In this document: piece by piece, positions 17,111-25,969 of the stretch | Position numbering within the stretch: the stretch's first letter is position 1 | How the letters are laid out: each line of letters opens with the position of its first letter | From: Veillonella rodentium | GTDB taxonomy: Bacteria; Bacillota; Negativicutes; Veillonellales; Veillonellaceae | Reading direction: 5' to 3' | NCBI RefSeq assembly: GCF_900187285.1 | Contig: NZ_LT906470.1 | Span: forward strand, 697,501 to 761,500 | DNA: 64,000 bases | Program-made: the position numbers and the translations under genes | Notes under the pieces: model-generated | The model's database searches: none | The model's input: only the letters and a program-made list of their open reading frames with translations | Told to the model about the DNA's origin: nothing

Positions 17111-18649
17111 ATGAAACGTATTGCATTTATAGATTTGGGCTCCAATTCGGTGCGCTTCGTCATATATGAAATCTCCGATACAGGCAGTTATCGCTTGATT
17201 TATCAGGAAAAAGAAAGCGTTCGGTTGAGTGAGAATATGTGGGGAACTCACGAACTTACAACGGCTGCCATGGAACGATCACTGGAATCCTTAAAGGCTT
17301 TTGTACATATGGCGGAGGCCATGGAGGTCGATACGATCAGGGCGGTTGCAACGGCGGCGGTGCGTTTGGCGAAAAACGGCGATACTTTTATAAACATTGT
17401 AAAAGACGAGACCGGTCTAGAGTTGGAATGTATTGCCGGCGAAGAAGAGGCGCGGCTGGGCTTCCTTGGTGTTATCAATACCATCGGACTGAAAGATTTC
17501 ATCGTTTTTGATTTGGGCGGAGCCAGTACGGAAATTACATTGGTGCGTAATCGCCGTATCGTAAAGGCTGTGAGCCTGCCTATCGGAGCGCTCACATTGA
17601 CGGGTACGTATCAGAAGGGGAATGAATATACCTCTAAAGAGCTGGATAAAATGTCGAAAGCCATAAAAAAGACCATAAAGGAACATGCATGGCTGAGAAA
17701 TATAAAACTACCTCTCCTCGGTATCGGCGGAACGGCACGGAATATCGCAAAAATGGATCAGCGCAAGCTGTCGTATCCGATAACAAAACTTCATAATTAC
17801 GAAATCCCGTATCATCGATTTTATGAGATATTACAGGAGGTCGTTTCCAAACCGTTGGCGGAACGCAAGAAAATCAACGGCCTCTCCACGGATCGTGCGG
17901 ATATCATTATCGCAGGAATGACTATCGTTGATGAGCTTTTTAATTATGTAAATACGAAAATTCTCGTTGTAGGCGGCTGCGGACTTCGGGAAGGTCTGTT
18001 TTACGATTATTACGGTCAGCATTATTTAGGGGGGAATCCCATTATCGAAGATATTCTCGTGCACTCCGCGGAGAATGTGCTGTTAGGGATGACCAAGCAT
18101 GAGTTTGTTCATGCCAATTATATTTGTGGACTTGCCATGAAGTTATATGATATGCTGCAACCACTACATCGGGCTGACCGCAATGTCCGTCGTTGTCTGA
18201 TGGTGGCCAGCCTGCTACATGATATAGGAAAGCGGGTCAACTATTACAGCCATGCACGCCACGGTTGTTATATGCTGGTGAATAGTAATTTATACGGAAT
18301 TACGCATATTGAACAAGCTTTTAGTGCCTTTCTGGTGATGAATTCCCACGGACTGACGCCGAAGGAGTATAAAAATTTTCTGTATGGTAAGCTGCTCGAC
18401 CAGGAGCAACGTTTATTAGGACAGAAATTATCCATTATTTTGGCATTGGCCGAGGCTCTTGATGAAAGCCATGAACAATTTATCAAATCCTTGGACGTAA
18501 CGATTGATAAAAACTCCGTCCAATTGCTTATTACATATGCAAAGGGCAAGAATATCAGTGTTACCAAGTCGGCTGTAGAGAAACTGGTGAAAGCTTTTAA
18601 AAAGGAATATAAACATCAGTTATATATTGAGTGGATCGAAGCTCGTTAG
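17111..18649 (+). CDS. ppx: Exopolyphosphatase, Ppx/GppA family with C-terminal HD domain
   Basis: The 512-residue protein has the ASKHA phosphate loops (AFIDLGSNSVRF near residue 5, VFDLGGASTEITLV near 134, GIGGTARN near 206), and the GEEEARLGF segment carrying the likely catalytic Glu. A C-terminal HD domain has LLHDIGKRVNYYSH (H370, D371). Ppx enzymes remove phosphate from polyphosphate ends or hydrolyse pppGpp. ATG 17111 was chosen over 17087 because TGAGG is well spaced and the protein starts as the family does. It is followed after 8 bases by a degenerate paralogue, and then ppk1. Confidence 0.9.
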   Translation: MKRIAFIDLGSNSVRFVIYEISDTGSYRLIYQEKESVRLSENMWGTHELTTAAMERSLESLKAFVHMAEAMEVDTIRAVATAAVRLAKNGDTFINIVKDETGLELECIAGEEEARLGFLGVINTIGLKDFIVFDLGGASTEITLVRNRRIVKAVSLPIGALTLTGTYQKGNEYTSKELDKMSKAIKKTIKEHAWLRNIKLPLLGIGGTARNIAKMDQRKLSYPITKLHNYEIPYHRFYEILQEVVSKPLAERKKINGLSTDRADIIIAGMTIVDELFNYVNTKILVVGGCGLREGLFYDYYGQHYLGGNPIIEDILVHSAENVLLGMTKHEFVHANYICGLAMKLYDMLQPLHRADRNVRRCLMVASLLHDIGKRVNYYSHARHGCYMLVNSNLYGITHIEQAFSAFLVMNSHGLTPKEYKNFLYGKLLDQEQRLLGQKLSIILALAEALDESHEQFIKSLDVTIDKNSVQLLITYAKGKNISVTKSAVEKLVKAFKKEYKHQLYIEWIEAR

Positions 18650-18657
18650 GAGGTATT

Positions 18658-20223
18658 ATGACATTACCGAAGGTACTGAGATATGCGGTACTGCATGTAG
18701 GATCCAGCAGCATGAGCATTACCATATTGGAGTATAAGGGAATCGATGATGTGCGCCTCATTGATTATGCGGCGCGGGAGGTTACGTTTGGGGAGGAACT
18801 GTTCCAGACATCCCGGCTGAGCTTTAAAACCATTGAGGAAATCTGTCACATTCTTAAAGGCTATAAACAACTGATGGCGGATTACGGAGTAAGTCGTTCG
18901 CGTTTATATGGTACGACCGTAATTCGTGAGGCGGTGAATCGCCGCAGCATTCTGGATCAGATTTTTATACAGACGGGCATGCGCGTCGAGGTTATCGATA
19001 TGCCGAAAGAGGTGTACTATAAATACGCTCTCTTATATTATGAGATGACTCGTCATTATAAACTGGCGGATCCATCGAAGGCGACATTGTTCCTCGATAT
19101 TACATCCGGCGGTGTAGGCCTTACGGTCTGGCGCGGTGAAAGCCTGCTATTCCAGCGTAATATGCATAGCGGATCATTGCGGGTTATGGAATCATTCAAT
19201 CGCAATCAGCGGTCATCCACGTCATTTCCCATGGCGATTACAGAATATCTACATCGCATGATCGGACCGCTCAGAGAGGAATTACAGACGTTTAATATCA
19301 ATAGTGTCATTTTGTCCGGCGATGAAGCGCAATATATGGCACGCCTTATGGGGTATGAAACACATCAGGCGGAAATGATTACCTGTGAACCGGAACGATT
19401 TAAAGGACTCATTCAATCCTTTGACGGCGTGACGGCGACGAAACTGATGAATCGTTATAAGCTGGCGGAATATAAAGCGAATATCTTGATGCCCACCATG
19501 ATTCTCTTCAACGAAATCATCACCGCCATTGAACCGAGAACATTGATATTCAGCAGTTTCTCCTTTTCACAGGGGATCAGCTGGTTTTATGGTGTGGAGG
19601 CTGAGAATAATCCGTTCATGTATCAATTACGTGAGCAGAATGCCCAATTGGCTCGCGCCGTGGCGGCCCGGTATCATACGGATGCGGTTCATGATCGTGA
19701 GGTTGAGAGATTTAGTCTACTGTTTTGTAATGCGCTACGCCATAAAGGCTTACCTGAACGCTGGGGGTACTTATGTAGAATCGCTACGATTTTATGCTCC
19801 GTCGGTAAGTTTGTAAGCCTTAGAAATCATGGGGAACACGCATACCATATCGTTATGGGAACGGATATTTTCGGGCTTTCAGAGGCTGAAAAACAAGTGG
19901 TAGCCAATGTAGTATATTATCATTACAAGGGGACCCCGTGCGATGATGATCCGTATTTCAAGGAATTGACGGAGCTGCAAAAGATTCAGGTTACAAAATT
20001 GGTGGCGATTATTCGTGTTGCCTGTGCACTTGATGCGGGCAGTAATCAGAAGATTACAGAAGTATCTTTGGAGGAACGGGATAATGTGTTGTACGTATTT
20101 TGCCGTACCGATGAAGATATATCCTTGGAGTGGTGGACGTTTAATCGCGATTCGGAGTATTTTACGGAAATTTTCGGCATGGAGGTCATGCTCGTAAAGG
20201 GAGGTGTACGTCATGTTCAATAA
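18658..20223 (+). CDS. Degenerate Ppx/GppA paralogue, probably without catalysis
   Basis: The 521-residue protein has the Ppx/GppA layout and is collinear with the preceding gene, but key motifs are altered. IDLGSNS becomes LHVGSSS (His13 in place of the Asp). The second phosphate loop FDLGGAS becomes LDITSGG. In the C-terminal HD region LLHDIGK becomes ILCSVGK, with Cys380 and Ser381 in place of His-Asp. A glutamate in MPKEVYYKYAL may match the catalytic Glu region. It is intact and full length, with a strong ribosome site (TAGGAGG) and no frame damage. It overlaps the ppk1 start by 11 bases. An inferred role is a regulatory or binding partner in polyphosphate turnover; this is unproven. Confidence 0.75.
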   Translation: MTLPKVLRYAVLHVGSSSMSITILEYKGIDDVRLIDYAAREVTFGEELFQTSRLSFKTIEEICHILKGYKQLMADYGVSRSRLYGTTVIREAVNRRSILDQIFIQTGMRVEVIDMPKEVYYKYALLYYEMTRHYKLADPSKATLFLDITSGGVGLTVWRGESLLFQRNMHSGSLRVMESFNRNQRSSTSFPMAITEYLHRMIGPLREELQTFNINSVILSGDEAQYMARLMGYETHQAEMITCEPERFKGLIQSFDGVTATKLMNRYKLAEYKANILMPTMILFNEIITAIEPRTLIFSSFSFSQGISWFYGVEAENNPFMYQLREQNAQLARAVAARYHTDAVHDREVERFSLLFCNALRHKGLPERWGYLCRIATILCSVGKFVSLRNHGEHAYHIVMGTDIFGLSEAEKQVVANVVYYHYKGTPCDDDPYFKELTELQKIQVTKLVAIIRVACALDAGSNQKITEVSLEERDNVLYVFCRTDEDISLEWWTFNRDSEYFTEIFGMEVMLVKGGVRHVQ

Positions 20224-22330
20224 TGCAAAGTATTATTTTAACCGCGAATTGTCATGGCTTAAATTTAATCAGCGCGTATTATTAGAATCTATTGATACGA
20301 GCAATCCTCTCCTGGAACGGTTGAGATTTATCGCCATCGCCGGATCGAATTTAGACGAATTTTTTATGATTCGCGTCGCCGGTCTGCGTCATCAGGTAAG
20401 AAACGGAATCGTTAAATATGATGCGGCTCATATGGATGCTAAGGCGCAGCTGAAAGCGATCGATGAGTCCGTACAACGTCTTGTCTCCATGCAGAGCGCT
20501 TATCTACATAATGTGCTGGAGGCCCTTGAATCATATGGCTTTTATTTTACGAAACCCGATGCATTGGATGTGAAGACGAAAACGTGGTTGCGTCATTACT
20601 TTGAAGAGCATATCTATCCGGTGGTTACACCCTTGGCGGTAGACTCGGGACATCCGTTTCCATTTCTGACGAATCATACGATTAATGCCATTGTTCGTAT
20701 ATTTCAGGTTCAGGAGGATGGTACAAAGGATTATAAAATTGCGATTTTACCGATTCCGTCGGTACTTGATCGTATTATTGAATTGCCGAATCGCAACGGT
20801 AAGGAACACCGATTCGTCTACCTGGAAGATGTTATAACCTATTATGCGAATCAGTTCTTTCAAGGTTACGGTATCGAAGAATACATGGTGTTTCGAATCA
20901 CGCGTGATGCGGATCTCGAAATTGATGAAGAGGATGCGACGGATCTGCTCTCCGAGGTTGAAGCCTCTTTGCGTCGGAGACGCCGTGGTGATGCGGTACG
21001 CCTTGAGGTAAGCGGCGCCGTAAAAGAAGGGCTGCTTGATTTCGTTCTGACCAGTGTGGAACTGGAGCCGAAGGATGTATATCGCATTGAAGGACCTTTG
21101 GACTGTCGTATGTACTTTAATTTCTGTAATTATCCGGGCCTTGATGCATTGCGTTATGAGCCCTTTGAGCCTAAGATTCCCGGTGAACTTGTAGGGGATG
21201 AAGGAGAAAATTTATTTTCTATTATCGGTAAGCGTGATATATTCGTACATCATCCTTTTGAATCGTTTGGTGTCGTAGAACAGTTTATAGCACAGGCCTC
21301 TACCGATCCTGATGTATTGGCGATCAAGCAGACCTTGTACCGCGTCAGCGGTGATTCGCCTATTATTGCATCCCTTATCAAGGCTGCGGATAATGGCAAA
21401 CAGGTAACGGTCCTCATGGAAGTAAAGGCGCGATTCGATGAGGAAAATAACATTCATATGGCACGACGTCTTGAAAAGGCCGGCTGTCACGTTATCTACG
21501 GATTAAAAGGATTGAAGACACATTCAAAAATAACTATGGTCGTACGTCGCGAAGATGACGGTATACGCCGATATGTGCATCTGGCGACGGGAAACTATAA
21601 CGGTAAAACCGCCCGTATGTATACGGACTGCGGAATTTTTACGTGTAATGATGAATACGGTGATGATGCATCGCGATTCTTCAATCTTATCTCAGGTTAT
21701 TCGGATCCTCCGATTTGGAATAAATTTATCGTGGCGCCTCTTAATTTGCGTGAGCGCATTATGGAGCTGATCAATCGGGAGATTGAATTTGCCGAAAAAG
21801 GTGAAGCGGCTTATATCATCGCCAAGATGAACTCGCTTCTCGATAAAAACGTTATTGCAAAACTATATGAAGCATCGACGGCAGGTGTTCGTATCGATCT
21901 TATCGTACGCGGCATCTGTACCTTGCGTCCCGGTATTGCCGGTGTCAGTGATAATATTACGGTGCGATCTATCGTTGGACGGTATCTTGAGCATCATCGC
22001 ATGTTCTATTTCCGAAATGGGGGCAATGAAAGTATATATATTTCCAGCGCCGACTGGATGCCGAGAAATCTGAATGAGCGGGTTGAATTGATGGTACCTA
22101 TTGAGGATAAACGTCATAAGGAACGGATAAAGGGCATTTTGGATCTTTATTTAGAGGACTCCTTAAAAGCTCACATCATGCGTGCTGATGGTTCTTATGG
22201 AAAAATTATCGATGAAAATAATCCTATATCTGCCCAAGAGGAACTGATGAAGGCTGCTATTGCAGGGGAAAATAGAGAATCAATGACCGTTATTGAACGT
22301 TTACAGCCGATGCTGAAGATAAATAAATGA
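20213..22330 (+). CDS. ppk1: Polyphosphate kinase 1
   Basis: The 705-residue enzyme makes inorganic polyphosphate from ATP. The N-terminus YYFNRELSWLKFNQRVL, IAGSNLDEFFMIRVAG, LKGLKTHSKITMVVRR (catalytic His region) and HLATGNYNGKTARMYTD are typical PPK1 blocks. The C-terminal PLD-like domains are complete. ATG 20213 follows AAGGGAGG. It is translationally overlapped with the Ppx paralogue, so synthesis and breakdown of polyphosphate are encoded together. No terminator was seen after it. Confidence 0.96.
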   Translation: MFNNAKYYFNRELSWLKFNQRVLLESIDTSNPLLERLRFIAIAGSNLDEFFMIRVAGLRHQVRNGIVKYDAAHMDAKAQLKAIDESVQRLVSMQSAYLHNVLEALESYGFYFTKPDALDVKTKTWLRHYFEEHIYPVVTPLAVDSGHPFPFLTNHTINAIVRIFQVQEDGTKDYKIAILPIPSVLDRIIELPNRNGKEHRFVYLEDVITYYANQFFQGYGIEEYMVFRITRDADLEIDEEDATDLLSEVEASLRRRRRGDAVRLEVSGAVKEGLLDFVLTSVELEPKDVYRIEGPLDCRMYFNFCNYPGLDALRYEPFEPKIPGELVGDEGENLFSIIGKRDIFVHHPFESFGVVEQFIAQASTDPDVLAIKQTLYRVSGDSPIIASLIKAADNGKQVTVLMEVKARFDEENNIHMARRLEKAGCHVIYGLKGLKTHSKITMVVRREDDGIRRYVHLATGNYNGKTARMYTDCGIFTCNDEYGDDASRFFNLISGYSDPPIWNKFIVAPLNLRERIMELINREIEFAEKGEAAYIIAKMNSLLDKNVIAKLYEASTAGVRIDLIVRGICTLRPGIAGVSDNITVRSIVGRYLEHHRMFYFRNGGNESIYISSADWMPRNLNERVELMVPIEDKRHKERIKGILDLYLEDSLKAHIMRADGSYGKIIDENNPISAQEELMKAAIAGENRESMTVIERLQPMLKINK

Positions 22331-22701
22331 TGAAAATATACATAACGTAGTAGTACATGAATTTTAATGCATATATATATCCTTAAAAAGCTAGGAAAAT
22401 AAGTGATTTTGACGGCCTCTTATCATGTTTAATGAACAAAAAATGAAGTTTTTGAAAAGTTGAACTTTATGTGGTAACAATCTAAAAACTCATAAAAATT
22501 CATTTTAGATAATAAAAAATCTATGCATACAATATATGGTGGTAGTATCTAATATATGTGCACAATTCAGAATATATTGTATATCGTCGAAAAATATCGA
22601 TATGTATGCGTGGAATGGACTTTTTGGTGAAAAACATAAGTATGATATTTTAAAAATAAAGTAATTTACTGCACTTATCCGCTATTGTTAACCTTTGCGG
22701 T
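22331..22701. other. AT-rich gap with no recognised gene
   Basis: About 370 bases after ppk1 are AT-rich and hold no coding frame, tRNA, riboswitch or strong hairpin that I can support. The promoter of the next gene begins at 22702. Confidence 0.5.
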
Positions 22702-22731
22702 TTGACAGGTTGTATCTATCTGTAGTAGAAT
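22702..22731 (+). promoter_or_regulatory. Promoter of the YabE-like gene
   Basis: TTGACA (22702-22707) and TAGAAT (22726-22731) are separated by 18 bp. The predicted start leaves only about 20 nt of leader before ATG 22758, too short for a riboswitch. Confidence 0.75.
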
Positions 22732-22757
22732 TAATTCGATACAGGAGGGATTACAAT

Positions 22758-23735
22758 ATGAGAATTCAAAAGACAAACAAACGATATGTATCGTCTGTTG
22801 TTGCTGGATTGATTGTAACGGCTGTTACCATGGTCGGTTTTAACTATAATGATAAAACCGTAACCGTAATGGTTGATGGGGCAGCACACACTGTTAGAAC
22901 GCATTTAAATTCTAACGAAGGTATCGTTCGCGATGCTGGGGTTAAATTGAATCCAAAAGATAAAGTTATTTCTGATTCTACATCAATTCAAAATGGTACA
23001 ACATTAACAGTCGTAAGAGCTGTTCCGGTTTATGTTACCGTAAATGGCAGGACACGTGCAGTCATGACTACACAGAATACGGCGCAAGCTTTGGCTGATG
23101 AATTAGGCTTCAAAACACCTAATTATGCAGTTCTAGGTGATAGCGACGGTGCTATCACGAGCGGTAGTCATATTTCTATTGCACCGGTTACCAGTCGCTC
23201 AGTTTCTAATGTAGATAAAGAGATTGAGGTACAGGTTGTTCGTCAAAAAGATGACACGATGGCATTAGGCGAAGAAGAAGTTGTACAAGTAGGTCAACCT
23301 GGGTTGGAACGTGTACAACGCGAAACTTTATATAGTAACGGATCCGTCATTAAAACTAATGATGTATCTACATCTATACAACGGGAAATGGTTCCGACCA
23401 TCATTAAAGAAGGTACTCGTGAAGTTACAACATCTCGTAATATAGCCGGTCGTGCATCTCGTGCTATTGTTATGGAAGCATCCGCTTACTTAGCCGGTGA
23501 TGGTGACGGTTACGGTATTACTGCAACAGGCGTACCTGCGGTACGTGGTATTGCGGCCGTAGACCCTGATGTAATTCCATTAGGAACGCGTTTGTTTATA
23601 CCTGGTTACGGTGAAGCCGTTGCTGCCGATACAGGCGGTGCCATTGTAGGTAATCGTATAGACCTTGTTATGGACTCCTACGGAGAAGCGATGGACTTTG
23701 GTCGCCAAGACGTTACAGTATACGTATTAGATTAA
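22758..23735 (+). CDS. yabE: YabE-like exported protein (DUF348, G5 and 3D domains)
   Basis: The 325-residue protein has a basic start and one hydrophobic segment at about residues 12-29. DUF348 repeats follow (TVTVMVDGAAHTVRTHLNSN; VYVTVNGRTRAVMTTQNT), then a G5-like region (EVQVVRQKDDTMALGEEEVVQ...EGTREVTT). The C-terminal 3D domain at about residues 236-325 has aspartates in AAVDPDVIPLG, AADTGG and IDLVMDS. B. subtilis YabE is a resuscitation-factor-like cell-wall hydrolase encoded beside rnmV-ksgA; the same order exists here apart from an inserted opposite-strand block. AGGAGGG precedes the ATG. Confidence 0.9.
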   Translation: MRIQKTNKRYVSSVVAGLIVTAVTMVGFNYNDKTVTVMVDGAAHTVRTHLNSNEGIVRDAGVKLNPKDKVISDSTSIQNGTTLTVVRAVPVYVTVNGRTRAVMTTQNTAQALADELGFKTPNYAVLGDSDGAITSGSHISIAPVTSRSVSNVDKEIEVQVVRQKDDTMALGEEEVVQVGQPGLERVQRETLYSNGSVIKTNDVSTSIQREMVPTIIKEGTREVTTSRNIAGRASRAIVMEASAYLAGDGDGYGITATGVPAVRGIAAVDPDVIPLGTRLFIPGYGEAVAADTGGAIVGNRIDLVMDSYGEAMDFGRQDVTVYVLD

Positions 23736-23751
23736 ATAAAATATGCATAGT

Positions 23752-23787
23752 AAAACGGATATATCCTTAAGGATATATCCGTTTTTG
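23752..23787. terminator. Two-way terminator between yabE and msrAB
   Basis: A 15-bp perfect stem (23752-23766 with 23771-23785) with A and T runs on both sides can serve both converging genes. Confidence 0.9.
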
Positions 23788-23794
23788 TATTCTA

Positions 23795-24727
23795 TTAATC
23801 CTCTACATAGGGGAATAGATATTCATATTTTGATCCTTTTAAATCTTCTTTCGGTATAAAACGCAATGCTGATCCGTTGATACAATAGCGCAAAGAGCCG
23901 TTTGGCCCGTCTTCAAAAACATGGCCTAAATGAGCATTGCCGATGCGGCTACGTACTTCGATACGGTTCATACCATGAGAGGGATCCTGGTAATAACGTA
24001 TGACATCTTTTGCAATCGGTTTTGTAAAGTTTGGCCAACCGCAGTGAGAATTAAATTTATGAGATGATACGAAGAGAGGCTCACCTGTTGTAATATCCAC
24101 ATAGATACCGGATTTAAACTCATCGGTCAATTCATGGCTGAAAGGTGGATCTGTGGCCGCATTCTGCGTAACCTCGTATTCCTGAGAACTTAGTGCTTTC
24201 AACTCATTCTGAGTCGGTTTCGTATAAGACGTATCGTCGATAAGAGGTTCTAGTGATAAGTCGAGTGGAATATGGCAATATCCTGTTGGATTCTTATCCA
24301 AATAATCCTGATGGTATTCTTCGGCGGAGTAATAGTTTTCTAGCGGTAATACCTCGATAGCAAATGGTTTACTTTCAAAGGACTGTGCGCGGGCCAAGGT
24401 GGCATAGATAATGTCTCTGTCCTCCATAGCGGTGTAATAAATGCCTGTACGATATTGAATACCTTCATCGCCGCCTTGTTTGTTAACGCTGAATGGATCG
24501 ACGGCACGCAAGAAATATTGAAGTAAATGGTCCAAGGATAAGGTGTCCTCGTCGAAGACGACTTTAAGGGCTTCAACGTGACCGCTATCGTGGCATACCT
24601 CTTCATAGGTGGGGGTGGGGCCGTTGGCATAGCCGACTTCGGTAGAAATAACACCTTTTATTTTACGAATATAGGCCTGAAGGCCCCAAAAGCAGCCGCC
24701 ACCCAAATAGATTGTATGTTCTTTCAT
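23795..24727 (-). CDS. msrAB: Fused peptide methionine sulfoxide reductase MsrA/MsrB
   Basis: The 310-residue protein joins two repair enzymes. The MsrA half (about 1-165) has the catalytic GCFWG at its start. The MsrB half (about 175-310) has NSHCGWPNF and the catalytic Cys in RYCINGSALRF. Together they reduce both stereoisomers of methionine sulfoxide. ATG 24727 is chosen because it lies just after the metE-like stop (one base between). No signal peptide is seen, so it is probably cytoplasmic. It appears to form one transcript with the methyltransferase upstream. Confidence 0.93.
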   Translation of the reverse strand: MKEHTIYLGGGCFWGLQAYIRKIKGVISTEVGYANGPTPTYEEVCHDSGHVEALKVVFDEDTLSLDHLLQYFLRAVDPFSVNKQGGDEGIQYRTGIYYTAMEDRDIIYATLARAQSFESKPFAIEVLPLENYYSAEEYHQDYLDKNPTGYCHIPLDLSLEPLIDDTSYTKPTQNELKALSSQEYEVTQNAATDPPFSHELTDEFKSGIYVDITTGEPLFVSSHKFNSHCGWPNFTKPIAKDVIRYYQDPSHGMNRIEVRSRIGNAHLGHVFEDGPNGSLRYCINGSALRFIPKEDLKGSKYEYLFPYVED

Positions 24728-24728
24728 A

Positions 24729-25850
24729 TCAGTCACCCCAGACTTCATGGGCTATTTCCTTTACTAAGGCAAGTTTAGCCCATTGTTCATCCTCTGTTAA
24801 TTGGTTGCCGATTTCACAGGATGCAAAACCGCATTGAGGGGAGAGGCATAAACGTTCTAATGGAATATATTTTGTCGCTTCCTGAATGCGTTTTTTAATA
24901 ACTTCTTTATCTTCCAGTTGAGGACGTTTTGTTGTGATAAGACCGAGGACTACTTTTTTGTGGTTTGATACTTCCTGTAACGGTTCAAAGCCGCCGGATC
25001 GGTCGTCATCGAATTCTAAATAATATGCGTCCACATTTTCTTTGCCGAAAAGAATCGGCGCAATCGGTTCGTATCCGCCGCTTGCAGCCCATGTGGAATT
25101 GTAATTACCGCGGCATACATGCGTGGTGAATGCTAAATCCTCAGGACGTCCTTCCAAGGCGAGATTGTTAAGGCGCAAGTATTTTGCTGTTTCTCCCTCG
25201 ATTGTAACGTTTTTATCCTTTTGGCGACCTGTCCAGTAGGCATGATCGCAACACATACCCCATGTACAATCATCGAACTGGATGTTGCGACAGCCTGTAT
25301 CGTATAGATCTTTAATTACTTGTCGATATGCGGCAGCGATATCTTGAATTAACTCTTCTAAATCAGGATAGAAGGAACGGGTTGTGATACCGTTATCTTC
25401 GCGGAATAACTCCGCTAAAAATTGAGACGGTGCCGGAATCGTCTGGCGTGCCGTGGTATGTTCATCTTCGAATTGTTTGACAAATTTGAAATGCTCTACA
25501 AATGGATGATTGGTTCCTGTAATTTTGCCGGTCAGCGCGAGTGATCCCGGTGCGGTTTCCTGCCCGTGGAATTTATATCCGTGCGCCAATTCGATTTCCT
25601 TGACACCGTTAAAACCCCACATAAAATCAAGATGCCAATAAGCGCGGCGGAATTCGCCATCCGTAATGACAGGCAAACCTGCGGCTTTTTGTTTTTTGAT
25701 AAGATCTGTAATGAGTCGATTTTCAACCTCTGTTAATTCATCATGGGTGATAGAACCCTTTGTGAAAGCTTCACGTGCTTCTTTTAATTCTGCAGGACGT
25801 AGAAACGATCCTACGATATCAAAATGAAATGGTGCTAGTTGTTTGGTCAT
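24729..25850 (-). CDS. MetE-like cobalamin-independent methionine synthase C-terminal family protein
   Basis: The 373-residue protein matches the stand-alone MetE C-terminal barrel family (compare YxjG/YxjH of B. subtilis): HFDIVGSFLRPAELKEAR at the start, ITDGEFRRAYWHLDFMWG, DDCTWGMCCDH and LSPQCGFAS near the end. These proteins transfer a methyl group to a thiol such as homocysteine; the methyl donor of this shorter type is unsettled. ATG 25850 follows AGGAGG. A LysR-type gene lies upstream in the same direction, and msrAB follows directly, so this is a methionine supply and repair unit. Confidence 0.87.
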   Translation of the reverse strand: MTKQLAPFHFDIVGSFLRPAELKEAREAFTKGSITHDELTEVENRLITDLIKKQKAAGLPVITDGEFRRAYWHLDFMWGFNGVKEIELAHGYKFHGQETAPGSLALTGKITGTNHPFVEHFKFVKQFEDEHTTARQTIPAPSQFLAELFREDNGITTRSFYPDLEELIQDIAAAYRQVIKDLYDTGCRNIQFDDCTWGMCCDHAYWTGRQKDKNVTIEGETAKYLRLNNLALEGRPEDLAFTTHVCRGNYNSTWAASGGYEPIAPILFGKENVDAYYLEFDDDRSGGFEPLQEVSNHKKVVLGLITTKRPQLEDKEVIKKRIQEATKYIPLERLCLSPQCGFASCEIGNQLTEDEQWAKLALVKEIAHEVWGD

Positions 25851-25865
25851 AATTGACCTCCTTAT

Positions 25866-25920
25866 ATAAACGGTATAACCGATAATTTCGATAGGTTTAT
25901 TATAATGAAGGTTATCGATA
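25866..25920 (-). promoter_or_regulatory. Promoter region of the metE-like gene with repeated half-sites
   Basis: On the minus strand a TATAAT is found at 25904-25899, with no good -35. ATAAAC/GTTTAT arms (25866-25871 and 25895-25900) and repeated ATCGATA/TATCGA half-sites surround it. This is what an activator-dependent promoter would look like; the LysR protein encoded just upstream is the obvious candidate. Confidence 0.4.
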
Positions 25921-25969
25921 TATAAAAATATAAATATAGTGAGGTTCAATATAACTTCAAACTATAGCA

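Noticed and set aside
22331-22757. Possible cyclic-di-AMP riboswitch before the YabE-like gene
   Set aside because: No conserved riboswitch bases, and the promoter at 22702-22731 leaves a leader of only about 20 nt.
25851-25969. S-box or T-box leader before the metE-like gene
   Set aside because: The gap is short, lacks the conserved S-box stems or a T-box sequence and has no terminator hairpin.
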